A stretch of 30,149 bases of DNA, taken from a virus. The translations under genes and the position numbers were made by a program. Shown here piece by piece: positions 8,345-17,750 of the stretch. The notes under the pieces were generated by a model. That model worked only from the letters and a program-made list of their open reading frames with translations, was not told the origin of the DNA and made no database searches. Numbering within the stretch: position 1 is the stretch's first letter; each line of letters begins with the position of its first letter. The stretch covers positions 1 to 30,149 of IMG/VR virus record IMGVR_UViG_3300007734_000556; one strand, written 5' to 3'.

Positions 8345-9262
8345 ATGTCCTACACGTTGCTGGAGTTGGTTGATCAAGTCTCGGGCGAACTCGGGTTAGT
8401 TCAACCGACCTCAGTTATCGGGTCAGCGACTAACCAAACCCAGCAATTCTTGGCCTTGGCCCAGCGCCTTGGCAAAGACTTGGTAAGGGATTTTGAATGG
8501 CAGCGCTTGGTGCAAGCCTACATCTGGCAAACCCAAGCCGCCATCACCACCACAGGCAACATTACCGCTAACTCTAGCGTCATCACCGCAATCCCATCAA
8601 CCGCTGCATTACAAGTTGGTAATGTTGTGACCGGGACGGGCCAAGCGCCATTTGCTGAGATTTTGACCATTGACAGCAGTACGCAAGTGACGCTGAACAT
8701 GCCTGTGACCACTAGCACGGCCTCAGTTAGCCTCACATTTGCCAAACAGGACTATCCCTTACCCGCTGGGTATGACCGCATGATTTCAGACACAAACTGG
8801 GATCGTACAGACCATTGGCGCAATTTGGGAACAAAATCAAGCCAAGATTGGCAATTCTTGCAAGGCGGCATTATCAGTATCGGGCCACGTGAAAGATACC
8901 GAATTTATAACCAAAAATTTCGCATATTTCAAGCGCTGACCACAGTCTATAACTTCTCTTTTGAATACGTTTCAAACTATTGGGTTTGTGCAACCGGGTC
9001 TAGTTTGGGCACAAAAGCCGAATTTACAGCGGACACAGACACTTGCATTTTCCCCGATGACCTAATGATGGCGGGTCTGAAGTTTTACTTCTTAAAAGCC
9101 AAAAAGCTAGATTTTGGGGTGGAACTAGGTGAATTTACCCGTGCGCTAAGTTACTCAAAAGCGCAGGATGTGCCTGTGTCTAGCATGAGCCTTGCCCCGA
9201 TTGGTATGAATCAATTGGTAGGCCCGTGGAGTGTGCAAGATGGCAACTGGCCCACAGTCTAA
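8345..9262 (+). CDS. Head-tail adaptor / connector protein (P22 gp4-like)
   Basis: This 305-residue protein begins with the helical pattern of adaptor proteins (LLELVDQVSGELGL ... QFLALAQRLGKDLVRDFEWQRL) and continues with YPLPAGYDRMISDTNWDR, FPDDLMMAGLKFYFLKAKKLDFG. These are hallmarks I associate with the gp4-like adaptor that closes the portal in podoviruses. Residues ~65-135 are a Thr/Val-rich beta insertion (TTTGNITANSSVITAIPS ... VTLNMPVTTSTASVSLTF), probably a surface-exposed accessory fold. The gene abuts the upstream stop (TAA then ATG) and its own stop overlaps the next start. Confidence 0.78.
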   Translation: MSYTLLELVDQVSGELGLVQPTSVIGSATNQTQQFLALAQRLGKDLVRDFEWQRLVQAYIWQTQAAITTTGNITANSSVITAIPSTAALQVGNVVTGTGQAPFAEILTIDSSTQVTLNMPVTTSTASVSLTFAKQDYPLPAGYDRMISDTNWDRTDHWRNLGTKSSQDWQFLQGGIISIGPRERYRIYNQKFRIFQALTTVYNFSFEYVSNYWVCATGSSLGTKAEFTADTDTCIFPDDLMMAGLKFYFLKAKKLDFGVELGEFTRALSYSKAQDVPVSSMSLAPIGMNQLVGPWSVQDGNWPTV

Positions 9263-10818
9263 TGCTGAATCAATTTAGCAGATACGGGAAGATGCGTACT
9301 CAAACGAGTACGACTGTTAGCATTCCCGCGCCTATAGGGGGCTGGAACGCCCGAGATTCTTTGGGTGCAATGGCAGTTGAAGATGCGGTAACCCTGACTA
9401 ATTGGTGGCCCGGTACAAACTCGGTCATTCTTAGAAATGGCTATACCAAGTACGCCACGGGAATTACAGGGCAAGTTGAGAGCGTTATGGCCTATGCCGG
9501 GGGCACATCAAACAAGCTGTTTGCCGCTGCCACAACCAAGGTTTACGACATAACGGCGGGTGGTGCGGTGGGGTCACCAGACCTAACCAGTTTGACCAAT
9601 GCGCGGTGGCAGTACGTGAATATGCGAACCACGGCGGGGTCATATCTGATGATGGTTAACGGCGCTGACAAGCTGAGATTTTATGATGGGTCAGCTTGGC
9701 ACAAGGATGGGGACGGCGCTGGTTGGGACATAACCGGGGTGGATACCTCTAATTGCGTCAACATTAACCTGTTTAAAAACCGCGTTTGGTTGGTGGAAAC
9801 TGGGTCAATGAAGGCTTGGTATCTTCCGATTAACTCAATTGCTGGGGCGGCTACAGCGCTGGACATGAGCAGTCTGGTGATGATGGGCGGCTACATCATG
9901 GCGGGGATGAATTGGACGCTAGATGCTGGCTATGGTATGGATGACTATTTGGCCTTCATTACAAGCAATGGTGAGGTTTTGGTGTGGCGATTGACTGACC
10001 CCACCACCCCGTCAGGCATCAGTTTGATTGGGGTCTACAACATTGGATCACCTATAAATCGGCGGTGCTGGACTAAGTTTGGCGGGGATTTGTTGATTAT
10101 TACGCAAGATGGCGTTGTGCCCATGTCGGGCGCTTTGCAGTCATCTAGGCTTGATCCAAGGGTTAGCATCACCAATAAGATTCAGTACGCCATGAGCGCG
10201 GCTATATCGACTTATGGGTCTAATTTTGGGTGGCATTTGCTGTATTACCCAAAAGAAAATCAGCTAATCCTTAACGTGCCGATCCAAGAAGGCGACCAGC
10301 AACAGCAATATGTGATGAACAACATCACTAAATCTTGGTGTAATTTTACGGGCTGGAACGCTAACTGTTGGGAACTCTACGAGGATAATCCTTACTTTGG
10401 CGGTGATGGGTTTGTGGGTTTGGCGTGGAATGGTCAAGTTGACGATACTGACAACATCCAGAGTTTTGCAATCCAGAGTTTTCAGACCTATGGAGTGCCA
10501 GCCCAAAAGCAATGCCAGATGATCAGGTTTCACCTATTCACCAATGGGTCACCAGCACTTTACGGCAACGTAAACGTGGATTACAACTTAGCAGATTTGA
10601 GCACTCAATTGGGTACATCACCGACTGAGTACGGGTTATGGGATGTAGGACTGTGGGATCAAGCAAATTGGGGTGCTGGGTTGATGCCTAGCGCGGAGTG
10701 GCAGGGTGTAACCGAAATCGGCTACACATTTGCGCCAATTATCAAGACAGCGACAAACGGGATTCAAGTTCAATGGGTAGCATCTGACTTGGTTTTCCAA
10801 GGCGGCGGCACTCTTTAA
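9262..10818 (+). CDS. Packaged-DNA stabilisation / tail hub protein (P22 gp10-like)
   Basis: The start is the ATG overlapping the adaptor stop (TAATG); ATG 9292 is an alternative, and the frame stays open upstream to 9226 but within the adaptor gene. The protein (518 residues from 9262) opens with SIPAPIGGWNARDSLGAMAVEDAVTLTNW, a signature of phage stabilisation/beta-propeller proteins, followed by repeated blade-like segments such as GTSNKLFAAATTKVYDI, WHLLYYPKENQLILNVP and SWCNFTGWNANCWELYEDNPYFGG. In P22 this protein seals the tail after packaging. It lies right after the adaptor, the expected order. Confidence 0.75.
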   Translation: MLNQFSRYGKMRTQTSTTVSIPAPIGGWNARDSLGAMAVEDAVTLTNWWPGTNSVILRNGYTKYATGITGQVESVMAYAGGTSNKLFAAATTKVYDITAGGAVGSPDLTSLTNARWQYVNMRTTAGSYLMMVNGADKLRFYDGSAWHKDGDGAGWDITGVDTSNCVNINLFKNRVWLVETGSMKAWYLPINSIAGAATALDMSSLVMMGGYIMAGMNWTLDAGYGMDDYLAFITSNGEVLVWRLTDPTTPSGISLIGVYNIGSPINRRCWTKFGGDLLIITQDGVVPMSGALQSSRLDPRVSITNKIQYAMSAAISTYGSNFGWHLLYYPKENQLILNVPIQEGDQQQQYVMNNITKSWCNFTGWNANCWELYEDNPYFGGDGFVGLAWNGQVDDTDNIQSFAIQSFQTYGVPAQKQCQMIRFHLFTNGSPALYGNVNVDYNLADLSTQLGTSPTEYGLWDVGLWDQANWGAGLMPSAEWQGVTEIGYTFAPIIKTATNGIQVQWVASDLVFQGGGTL

Positions 10819-10828
10819 GGGGTAAAAA

Positions 10829-12034
10829 ATGGCAAATCCATATTGGGGTAATTTATTTGGTAGCGATCCAACACCGCCACCAGCGCCGGACTATGCGGGT
10901 GCGGCGGTTGCACAAGGTGCTGCTAACAAAGAAACAGCAATTGCCCAGGCAAAGCTAAACAATCCCAATGTTGTTAGCCCTTATGGTAATCAAAATGTGG
11001 TGTGGAGTTCGCCTGATGCCAATGGTGTATCGCAAGCAACGATTACCCAAAGTCTTACCCCTGATGCCCAAAGGACGTTGGAAGCGCAGCAAAAACTGCA
11101 ATACAACATGGCAAATCTGGCGGGGACGGGGTACACAAATGCTTTTGAAACGCTAAACAAACCTTTTTCTTTTGGTGGGCCAGCGGTACAAACGTCTTTG
11201 GCAGCGCCAGGGGCATTGCAAGCTGGGCCAGCAGCGGGGGCTTATGGTATGGCGCAAGGCGGTGTTAATGCGCCTACATTGCAATCAAACCTAGATTTAA
11301 GCGGTGTGGCTAAAATGCCTGTAAACGCTGGGATGACGGCGCAAGAAGCAATCATGGCCCGGTTAGAGCCTAATTTGGCAAGAAACCGGGTAAGCACAGA
11401 AACCCAACTGATTAACCAAGGTCTGCGTCCCGGTACAGAGGCTTATGACAATGCCGCCAGATTGTTGGGACAGCAAGAAAACGATCAGCGCACACAGGCC
11501 GCTTTGCAGGGTATTAACCTTGACATTAGCGCTAACCAACAAGGTTTTGGTCAGGCATTGGACACGGGGCAATTCCAAAACAATGCAAACCTTGCAGGGT
11601 TTACGGCTGGCCTACAAAACCAGCAAGCTGGAAATCAAGCCATAAGCCAAAACTTTGGTCAAGGTCAATCGGCGGCACAAATGCAAAATGCAATGGTTGC
11701 CCAGCAAGCCAATCAAAACTTGCAACAAGGTCAGTTTGCCAACACCGCCCAGCAACAGGCTTTGGCCCAAGCGTTACAGCAACGACAAATGCCGATTAAC
11801 GAAATTAGCGCATTGATCAGTCAATCGCAAATTCAAAATCCTACATTTGGGGCTTACCAAGGATCAAACATTGCGGCAGCGCCAATTGCTAATGCAACGG
11901 CAATGCAAGGCGCATTTGATCAAAACATTTACAACCAACAAGTTGGCACGGCAAACGCTAACACGGCGGGTTTGTATAGCTTGGGTGGTGCGGCAATGCG
12001 AGCAGCGGGTGGTAATAAAGGCTTTATGGGGTAA
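10829..12034 (+). CDS. Probable virion ejection / internal protein, Gln- and Ala-rich
   Basis: This 401-residue protein starts with MANPYWGNLFGSDPTPPPAP. The central region (~185-235) has EAIMARLEPNLARNRVSTETQLINQGLRPGTEAYDNAARLLG, which I have seen in podovirus proteins between tail and ejection genes. The rest is a long Gln/Ala/Asn-rich helical stretch. Composition and position (between the stabilisation protein and two other large Gln/Ala-rich proteins) suggest a DNA-ejection protein. The ribosome site is AAGGGG, and the GGGGTAAAAAATGGCA start context recurs at the next gene. Confidence 0.55.
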   Translation: MANPYWGNLFGSDPTPPPAPDYAGAAVAQGAANKETAIAQAKLNNPNVVSPYGNQNVVWSSPDANGVSQATITQSLTPDAQRTLEAQQKLQYNMANLAGTGYTNAFETLNKPFSFGGPAVQTSLAAPGALQAGPAAGAYGMAQGGVNAPTLQSNLDLSGVAKMPVNAGMTAQEAIMARLEPNLARNRVSTETQLINQGLRPGTEAYDNAARLLGQQENDQRTQAALQGINLDISANQQGFGQALDTGQFQNNANLAGFTAGLQNQQAGNQAISQNFGQGQSAAQMQNAMVAQQANQNLQQGQFANTAQQQALAQALQQRQMPINEISALISQSQIQNPTFGAYQGSNIAAAPIANATAMQGAFDQNIYNQQVGTANANTAGLYSLGGAAMRAAGGNKGFMG

Positions 12035-12037
12035 AAA

Positions 12038-13768
12038 ATGGCAGAAATTAACTTATCCCCCTACACCGCCGAATCGGAAGCGATTGCGCGGAAATTGAGA
12101 TTGGCAGAGGCGCTTAGTCAGCAAGCAAATCAGCCAATTGAATTGCCACAACAACCAGGGGTAAAAGTAAGCCATTTGGCGGGTTTAGCCAAAATGCTTG
12201 ATGCATTTACCGCTGGCAGATCAGAGCGTGAGGCACGGCAAGAGTCCAAAGCCTTAGCAGAAAAATACCAAACCGAAACATCTGGCGATTTTCAAAGTTT
12301 GTTGAAAGCATTGACCGCACCAGGGACGGCGGCTGTGCCAGAGGGCGCACCAACTTACACCCCAGATGTGAACCCCGCTGATATAACTGATAACAGCAGA
12401 ATGCAAATCAGGCCAGAAAGGGATGAAAACAATGCAATCATTCCTACTGGTGAAATGGGCGCAGGATCGTATGGTGTATCACCGGGTACGCCAGCAATCC
12501 CGGCTAGGGCGGCTGGTGAGTTGACCCCAGAGGGTTTTGCGTCAATGCGAACCCCAATGGGACAACAACAGTACATGGCCCAATTGTTAGCCCAAGTAGC
12601 ACCTAAAGAGGGGACAGTTTTGCCAGAGGGAGCAAGCTACATCAGCAAATCTGGAAAAGTGTTAATTCAAGGCCAAGGCAAAGAAGATTTCCATATTCCT
12701 AAAAACGAATTTGACCCAATTTCAGGACAGACGCTAACTGTTGCTTACAGCAATAAAGGCAATCGAAAAGTCATTGACACAAAAGGCGCATACACACCAG
12801 ATCAATGGAACTCAATACCTGTTGCAGAACGAGCAAAAATGGTGTTTGACCAATACAAATTTGGCAATGTTAGCGCCACCGATCTTATGCAAGCAGCCCA
12901 GAAAAATGTGCAGCTTGGGCAAGAACTTGCAAAACTTGGTTTTGATATTGGCCCAAGCGCAGCAGGTGGCGGCGTTAATTTGCCCAAAAATCAACCCATG
13001 CCAACTATCCCTGCTAATGGCCCACAAAATGTGCCTTTGCCGGGGGCGGGGATGGGGCAACCTACAGGTCAGCCTACAAGTCAACCTACAGGTCAACCAA
13101 TGGGCCAAGGTGCGCCAGCTAGACCGGGATATACGCCTTTGGGCCAGATGCCAACGGCAAGAGTTGCGCCACCTGTTGCACCAACGGCGGCAGCGCCCAT
13201 TGCGCCAACAGCGGCGACTGCAAATAAGCCAATCATTGATCAAGTAACGCCAAAAGAACGACAATCTTTGCTGGTTGCACAGCCCAAATCTCAAGCCGCT
13301 GCCACTACATCATTGCAGAATATTGATCGATTGGTGAATGTGGCTAAAGAATTGTCAGATCACCCCGGTTTAGAAAGAATCACGGGCAAAGTTGGGCAAT
13401 TTTCATCCCTTGATTTTCACCCAGAGGCTACAGCGGCTCGGGGCTTGCAAAGCACATTGGTCAAACAAGCGGCGGTTAATGCGTTGCAAGCCATGCGCGA
13501 GGCATCGACAACTGGGGGCGCGGTTGGTAGTGTTACCGAGGGCGAATGGCCTATCCTTGAGCAACAGCTTGCCGCCTTAAATGGCGCACAAAGTGCCAAG
13601 GATTACAAAGTAGCTTTAACTAATTTGCAAAATCAACTTACAGCAACGTCAGCAAAAATCAAATCAGCTTATGAGATGACCTATGGGCCGTTAAAATACA
13701 CAGCGCCAGAGTATCAAAGGCAAGATCAAAATCAAGCGCCACCCGGTGCTGTCAGGAGAATCAGATAA
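12038..13768 (+). CDS. Probable internal virion / ejection protein
   Basis: This 576-residue protein starts 3 nt after the previous stop. The N-terminal ~90 residues are helical (SEREARQESKALAEKYQTE). A Pro/Ala/Gln-rich low-complexity linker runs from ~310 to 400 and contains four QPTG-type tetrapeptide repeats. The C-terminal ~170 residues are helical again, with a conserved-looking segment PGLERITGKVGQFSSLDFHPEA followed by NALQAMREASTTGGAVGSVTEGEWPILEQQLAAL. That C-terminal pattern is shared by phage internal proteins that accompany lytic transglycosylases. No catalytic domain is visible. The role is inferred from order and composition. Confidence 0.55.
   Translation: MAEINLSPYTAESEAIARKLRLAEALSQQANQPIELPQQPGVKVSHLAGLAKMLDAFTAGRSEREARQESKALAEKYQTETSGDFQSLLKALTAPGTAAVPEGAPTYTPDVNPADITDNSRMQIRPERDENNAIIPTGEMGAGSYGVSPGTPAIPARAAGELTPEGFASMRTPMGQQQYMAQLLAQVAPKEGTVLPEGASYISKSGKVLIQGQGKEDFHIPKNEFDPISGQTLTVAYSNKGNRKVIDTKGAYTPDQWNSIPVAERAKMVFDQYKFGNVSATDLMQAAQKNVQLGQELAKLGFDIGPSAAGGGVNLPKNQPMPTIPANGPQNVPLPGAGMGQPTGQPTSQPTGQPMGQGAPARPGYTPLGQMPTARVAPPVAPTAAAPIAPTAATANKPIIDQVTPKERQSLLVAQPKSQAAATTSLQNIDRLVNVAKELSDHPGLERITGKVGQFSSLDFHPEATAARGLQSTLVKQAAVNALQAMREASTTGGAVGSVTEGEWPILEQQLAALNGAQSAKDYKVALTNLQNQLTATSAKIKSAYEMTYGPLKYTAPEYQRQDQNQAPPGAVRRIR
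13058..13105 (+). repeat. Four 12-bp tandem repeats coding QPTG/QPTS/QPTG/QPMG
   Basis: CAACCTACAGGT occurs at 13058-13069 and 13082-13093, with variants CAGCCTACAAGT (13070-13081) and CAACCAATGGGC (13094-13105). The repeats are in frame inside the ejection-type protein and extend its flexible linker. Copy number may vary between relatives. Confidence 0.85.
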
Positions 13769-15831
13769 TGTCTACCTTTCAAGTTGACATTGGCAATGCC
13801 ACTTATGAGGTAGATGCGCCTGATGAAACTACAGCATGGAAAATGGCTAACCAAGTTCATGCTAATGCCCCATCTGTTGCGCCCAAGCAAAACATCAATG
13901 ATGCAATTCTCCAGCAATTAAAACCCAAAGCCAATGCCTCGGCAAGCGGGGTTTTAATGGGTATGACAGACCCAATCAATGCGGCGGCACAAATTGTTTC
14001 TAGAAATGTCCCCGAATCGGTCAACCGAGCGTTAGATTTTCCATCTTTGCGGGAAAGCGATAACCCGTTAGTCAAAGCCTTGGCAAACAGGGTTTTAGCC
14101 AATCCAAGGCCAGAGGCTATTGATCAGGCTATAAGAGATCAGGAACGGGCCTACCAACAAGAACGTCTGCAAGCTGGGGACACGGGGTTTGATGCGGCTC
14201 GGATGGTGGGCAATGTAATTCCTACTATGGCGGCGGGTGTAACTGCTTTGCCACGGGCGGCAATGGCAACCATTCCCAGATTCTTGGGTTCAACGGCGGC
14301 ATTGGGCGCAGCATCAAGTCAATTGACTCCGGCAATCAGTATTGAAGAACAGCAAAACTTTCCACAAACAAAAGAAAGTCAAGCCAAATTAGGCGCAATG
14401 CTTGGGCCAGCCGGGACAATTATTGGCAAAGGGTTGGGCGCTGGTGCAAGCAACATTGCACAACGATTTAGCGAATCATCCGCAGCAGATGCGGCAAAAC
14501 TCAAACTTGCCGAATTGTTGGCTAAAAGCGGCGTGGGTGAATTTTTTACTACAGGCGGCGGTAACCCTTTAACGCAAATTGAGGCAAAATTGGCAACCCG
14601 TGGGCCAGAATCCACACTTGCTGGTGCGGCGGGTGAGTACGCCAAAGCAAAGCTAGATATGCTTGCCACATTGCCAGGACAAGCCAAAACCTTGGTAGAG
14701 CAGTTTATCCACAATCAACAAGCCACCAGACCCAAGCGATTGATCACGGCGGCTGATGACGCATTGGGTACTGGCGGCAAAACCTACACCGGGACAATTG
14801 CTGACCTAATTGAACAAAAGAAAACCGCAGCAGGGCCGTTATACGACCAATTGCGGGGGGTATCTTTTAAGGTTGATGATGAGTTAGCCTCTATCATTCA
14901 AGCCTCTAAAAGCGCTCATGGTAGTGCTGAATTGTTGGCTCAATTGAAACAATCAACGCCCATTGATATATCCAAAATTAAAAAAGGTGACGATATACCT
15001 TTAGATGCTTTGGATAAGGTCAAGCAAGCGCTTTACACTTTGGAAATAAACACAAAAGGCGACTTTGGTAAAAGCACTCCAATCAGTAGCGCATACAGCG
15101 AATTGCGTAATGCCTTGACTAAAAAACTGGATGACATTAGTCCTAAAGACAAAACGTTAGTAAGCAAAACAAACCCATTGGGTAGCGTATATAAAGAGGC
15201 TAGAGATGCGTTTGCTGGGCCAAGCCAGCTTGAGGATGCGGTGAGAATTGGGCGCGATGCAATGAAACAAGATGCCATTGCGGTTGCTGATGCCACAAAA
15301 GGCATGGCCCAAAGCGAACTTGATGCGTATCGGATTGGCGTATTGCAAGCCTTGAAAGACAAAGTGGGCACAGAAGCTGGGCAAACCTCATTGTTGAAAA
15401 TGTGGAAAGAACCCGCCACTAGCAACAAACTCAAAGAAATTTTTGGCAATGATTACCGACAATTTGCCGCTGATGTAGCGCGAGAGGCTCGGCTAAAAGA
15501 AATTGAAGCGGTAGGCCGTGGGACACAAACAGCAAGCAGATTAGCCCAGATGGAAGAGGACAAGTTAAGCAATGCTGTCCAAGTGGGTCAAGCGGGTGCG
15601 GCGGCGGCGGGTGGTAATCCTTTTCCGGCATTGGGCACATTGTCTAAGATGATCACTAAGGCAAGCACCCCAGAGGCAACCCGCAATGAGTTGGCTAAAT
15701 TGCTACTCCAGCAAGGGCCAATGGCAACAAGGACAATACAACAACTTCCCGCCCAAGTACGGGCCTACAACGAAAAACTTGCAAACCAAGCGGCTTTAGC
15801 GAATGCTTTGGCCCAACAACAGCAAAGGTAA
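13768..15831 (+). CDS. Large internal virion / ejection protein
   Basis: This 687-residue protein starts by TAATG overlap. The first ~40 residues (FQVDIGNATYEVDAPDETTAWKMANQVHA) match a short N-terminal module found at the start of many phage ejection proteins. Residues ~135-215 are Ala/Gly-rich and could insert in membranes (GNVIPTMAAGVTALPRAAMATIPRFLGSTAALGAASS; LGAMLGPAGTIIGKGLGAG). The remainder is helical and Ala/Lys/Gln-rich with coiled-coil character. Such proteins pass through the tail to form a channel across the cell envelope. No lysozyme or transglycosylase motif is seen. It is the last of three consecutive candidates for ejection proteins. Confidence 0.6.
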   Translation: MSTFQVDIGNATYEVDAPDETTAWKMANQVHANAPSVAPKQNINDAILQQLKPKANASASGVLMGMTDPINAAAQIVSRNVPESVNRALDFPSLRESDNPLVKALANRVLANPRPEAIDQAIRDQERAYQQERLQAGDTGFDAARMVGNVIPTMAAGVTALPRAAMATIPRFLGSTAALGAASSQLTPAISIEEQQNFPQTKESQAKLGAMLGPAGTIIGKGLGAGASNIAQRFSESSAADAAKLKLAELLAKSGVGEFFTTGGGNPLTQIEAKLATRGPESTLAGAAGEYAKAKLDMLATLPGQAKTLVEQFIHNQQATRPKRLITAADDALGTGGKTYTGTIADLIEQKKTAAGPLYDQLRGVSFKVDDELASIIQASKSAHGSAELLAQLKQSTPIDISKIKKGDDIPLDALDKVKQALYTLEINTKGDFGKSTPISSAYSELRNALTKKLDDISPKDKTLVSKTNPLGSVYKEARDAFAGPSQLEDAVRIGRDAMKQDAIAVADATKGMAQSELDAYRIGVLQALKDKVGTEAGQTSLLKMWKEPATSNKLKEIFGNDYRQFAADVAREARLKEIEAVGRGTQTASRLAQMEEDKLSNAVQVGQAGAAAAGGNPFPALGTLSKMITKASTPEATRNELAKLLLQQGPMATRTIQQLPAQVRAYNEKLANQAALANALAQQQQR

Positions 15832-15834
15832 ATC

Positions 15835-17199
15835 ATGTCTTACAACGGCTCTGGAACATTCCAAATCAACACATCTGGGCAACCAGTAGTTACGGGCACA
15901 TCCATCAGCAGCACAGTTTTTAATGCGTTGACCGCTGACCTTGCCACGGGTTTATCGACTGCCATTACCAAGGATGGACAGACCACTACCACGGCGCGGA
16001 TTCCATTTGCATTGGGGATTAACTCTACGTTGGTGACAGATGCGACAAACACCACATCTGGGTCAATTATTACGGCTGGTGGTGTAGGCATAGCCAAAGC
16101 GCTGTACGTGGGCACTACGGCTAACGTAGCGGGTGCTGTGACCCTTGGCGGTGTGGCTACATTTAGCGCTCAACCAATCTTTTCTAGCCTGACTGCATCC
16201 AGCGCGGTGGCTACAGATGCGTCTAAGGGGCTTGTGAGTGTTACCAATACAGGCACAGGCAACAATGTATTGGCTACAGCGCCCACCATTGCATCTTTAA
16301 ATTTAACGACTGCGCTAACTATTGCAAGCGCGTCTGGCACAGTTGGTCAAGCATTAACATCTGGCGGCTCCGGTAATGCGCCTACATGGTCAACTATTGC
16401 CGCAACCCCTGGCGGCTCTACCACTCAAGTTCAATACAACAATGCTGGTGCATTTGGCGGCATTTCTGGTGCTACAACTAACGGAACAGCATTAACCTTA
16501 ACAGGTGCAATTCTTAACGGTACTATTGGCGCAACCACTCCGGCTACGGGTGCGTTCACTACAGTCAGTGCGGCAGGGAAAATTTCTTCACTGTGGTCAA
16601 TTAGTACCGGTGATGGAATATTGGTAAGAGATACCGGAGACACATCTGGCGCATCTTTTTTAGCATTCCAAAATAGCTCGGGTGGGTATATTGGGTTAAT
16701 ATCTAGAGATGCCTTAACCAACAATATGCAACTGAAACAGGTGTCGGGCATCACCTTCCCCGCAACCCAATCAGCATCTACTGACGCAAACACGTTGGAT
16801 GACTATGAAGAGGGGACTTGGACACCAGTTATAGGTGGAAGCGGGGGAACATCTGGTCAAACATATTCAACGCAAACAGGAACATATACCAAAATTGGGC
16901 GGCAAGTAACTTGTAATTTTGTTGCGACACTTTCAGCCAAAGGAACAATAACAGCAAATTTACAAATTCAAGGATTGCCGTTTACATCTGGAATTGGTTA
17001 TTCAGCCATTTGTTTTGCTTGGTGGTATTTGGCTGCATCAACTACTGTTGTTTGGCTTGGAGGATCAACAGCCGCAAGCAACACGGTTGCAACAATATAT
17101 GCAGCAACAGTAGCAACAGCATCATCGGGAAATAATTTGACAACAGCGGATATAGGTAATTCTTGTCAATTACAAGGAACAATTATCTATACTGTTTAA
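15835..17199 (+). CDS. Tail fibre protein with YEEGTWTP-type C-terminal domain
   Basis: This 454-residue protein has an N-terminal region (SYNGSGTFQINTSGQPVVTGTSISSTVFNALTADLATGLSTAITKDGQTT) that I recognise as the virion-attachment part of podovirus fibres. It is followed by Thr/Ala/Gly beta-repeats and a segment TPATGAFTTVSAAGKIS. The C-terminus carries DDYEEGTWTPVIGG ... YTKIGRQVTCNF ... IQGLPFTSG, a common receptor-binding tip in environmental phages. The C-terminal ~130 residues are visibly AT-richer than the shaft, as expected of an exchanged tip. It follows the ejection genes by 3 nt. Confidence 0.82.
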   Translation: MSYNGSGTFQINTSGQPVVTGTSISSTVFNALTADLATGLSTAITKDGQTTTTARIPFALGINSTLVTDATNTTSGSIITAGGVGIAKALYVGTTANVAGAVTLGGVATFSAQPIFSSLTASSAVATDASKGLVSVTNTGTGNNVLATAPTIASLNLTTALTIASASGTVGQALTSGGSGNAPTWSTIAATPGGSTTQVQYNNAGAFGGISGATTNGTALTLTGAILNGTIGATTPATGAFTTVSAAGKISSLWSISTGDGILVRDTGDTSGASFLAFQNSSGGYIGLISRDALTNNMQLKQVSGITFPATQSASTDANTLDDYEEGTWTPVIGGSGGTSGQTYSTQTGTYTKIGRQVTCNFVATLSAKGTITANLQIQGLPFTSGIGYSAICFAWWYLAASTTVVWLGGSTAASNTVATIYAATVATASSGNNLTTADIGNSCQLQGTIIYTV

Positions 17200-17240
17200 T
17201 TAACTTGGCCTAAATAGGGCGCTTAACCAAAGGAAATACC

Positions 17241-17492
17241 ATGTCACTCACCAAAACTACCACAGTCGATCAAATTACTGTTTGCGAAAACGGCATCGTG
17301 CTGTACCGTGAAGCCACCCGCATCATGGAAGACGGCAACGAACTGAGCAAGACTTTTCATCGTTCAAGCCTCCAGCCTGGGCAAGACTTGACGGGCATCC
17401 CTGCCAATGTCGTTGCAATCTGCAATGTGGCTTGGACTGCTGATGTTGTTGCGGCATATCAAGCGGCACAAGCTGAAACTGCTGCATCGTAA
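17241..17492 (+). CDS. Short conserved protein following tail fibre
   Basis: This 83-residue protein has a clear ribosome site (AAAGGAAATACC before ATG). The pattern TTTVDQITVCENGIVLYREATRIMEDGNELSKTFHRSSLQPGQDL followed by an AVCxxxWTxxVVAAYQAA-like tail matches short proteins that I have seen encoded after fibre genes in many phages. It may be a fibre chaperone or minor tail component; the function is not established. Its stop overlaps the next start (TAATG). The 41 nt before it hold no obvious promoter or terminator. Confidence 0.7.
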   Translation: MSLTKTTTVDQITVCENGIVLYREATRIMEDGNELSKTFHRSSLQPGQDLTGIPANVVAICNVAWTADVVAAYQAAQAETAAS

Positions 17493-17689
17493 TGTCTGAC
17501 AGCACAGATACCCGTTTGGCGGTGCATGAGGCTGTGTGTCTGGAAAGATACAACAGCATTGACCGATCATTGCGGGAAGGCGACAAGCGCATGACCAAGA
17601 TTGAGGTGCTTTTGTACATCTTGATTGTTGCTGTGCTGTTTGGGCCTGGGGTAGCTGGAGAGTTTGTCAAAAAGCTGTTAGGGATATGA
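17492..17689 (+). CDS. Small single-pass membrane protein, holin-like candidate
   Basis: This 65-residue protein starts by TAATG overlap. Residues 1-36 are charged (HEAVCLERYNSIDRSLREGDKRMTKIE) and residues ~38-55 form one hydrophobic helix (VLLYILIVAVLFGPGVAG), followed by a short basic tail (FVKKLLGI). This is the layout of a small phage membrane protein of the lysis region. It opens a set of four overlapping membrane-protein genes before the endolysin. It could be a holin, a holin regulator or a fibre-associated membrane protein; the sequence alone does not decide. Confidence 0.6.
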   Translation: MSDSTDTRLAVHEAVCLERYNSIDRSLREGDKRMTKIEVLLYILIVAVLFGPGVAGEFVKKLLGI

Positions 17690-17691
17690 AA
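17686..17691 (+). other. Probable frame disruption at the start of the following gene
   Basis: ATG 17686 overlaps the upstream stop (ATGA), the usual coupled-start layout here, but its frame stops after five codons (ATG AAA TCG ACC CCA TAA). The frame of the downstream gene is open from 17682 to 17751 and encodes IDPITAFALCKSAYEGIKGC, the expected N-terminus of its family, yet holds no ATG, GTG or TTG before 17751. One extra A in the AAA run at 17689-17691 would join ATG to this segment as MKIDPITAF. A base error, a real indel or a rare start codon would each explain it. Confidence 0.6.
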
Positions 17692-17750
17692 TCGACCCCA
17701 TAACGGCGTTTGCCTTATGCAAGTCGGCCTATGAAGGCATAAAAGGCTGT

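Noticed and set aside
13058-13105. CRISPR-like or regulatory tandem repeat
   Set aside because: The 12-bp units are in frame, without spacers, and encode a QPTG linker.
12741-13294. Long frames on both strands inside the ejection-type gene at 12038
   Set aside because: They are low-complexity by-products of Gln/Pro/Ala-rich coding (runs of Arg/Gln/Trp/Cys) and conflict with the well-supported main frame.
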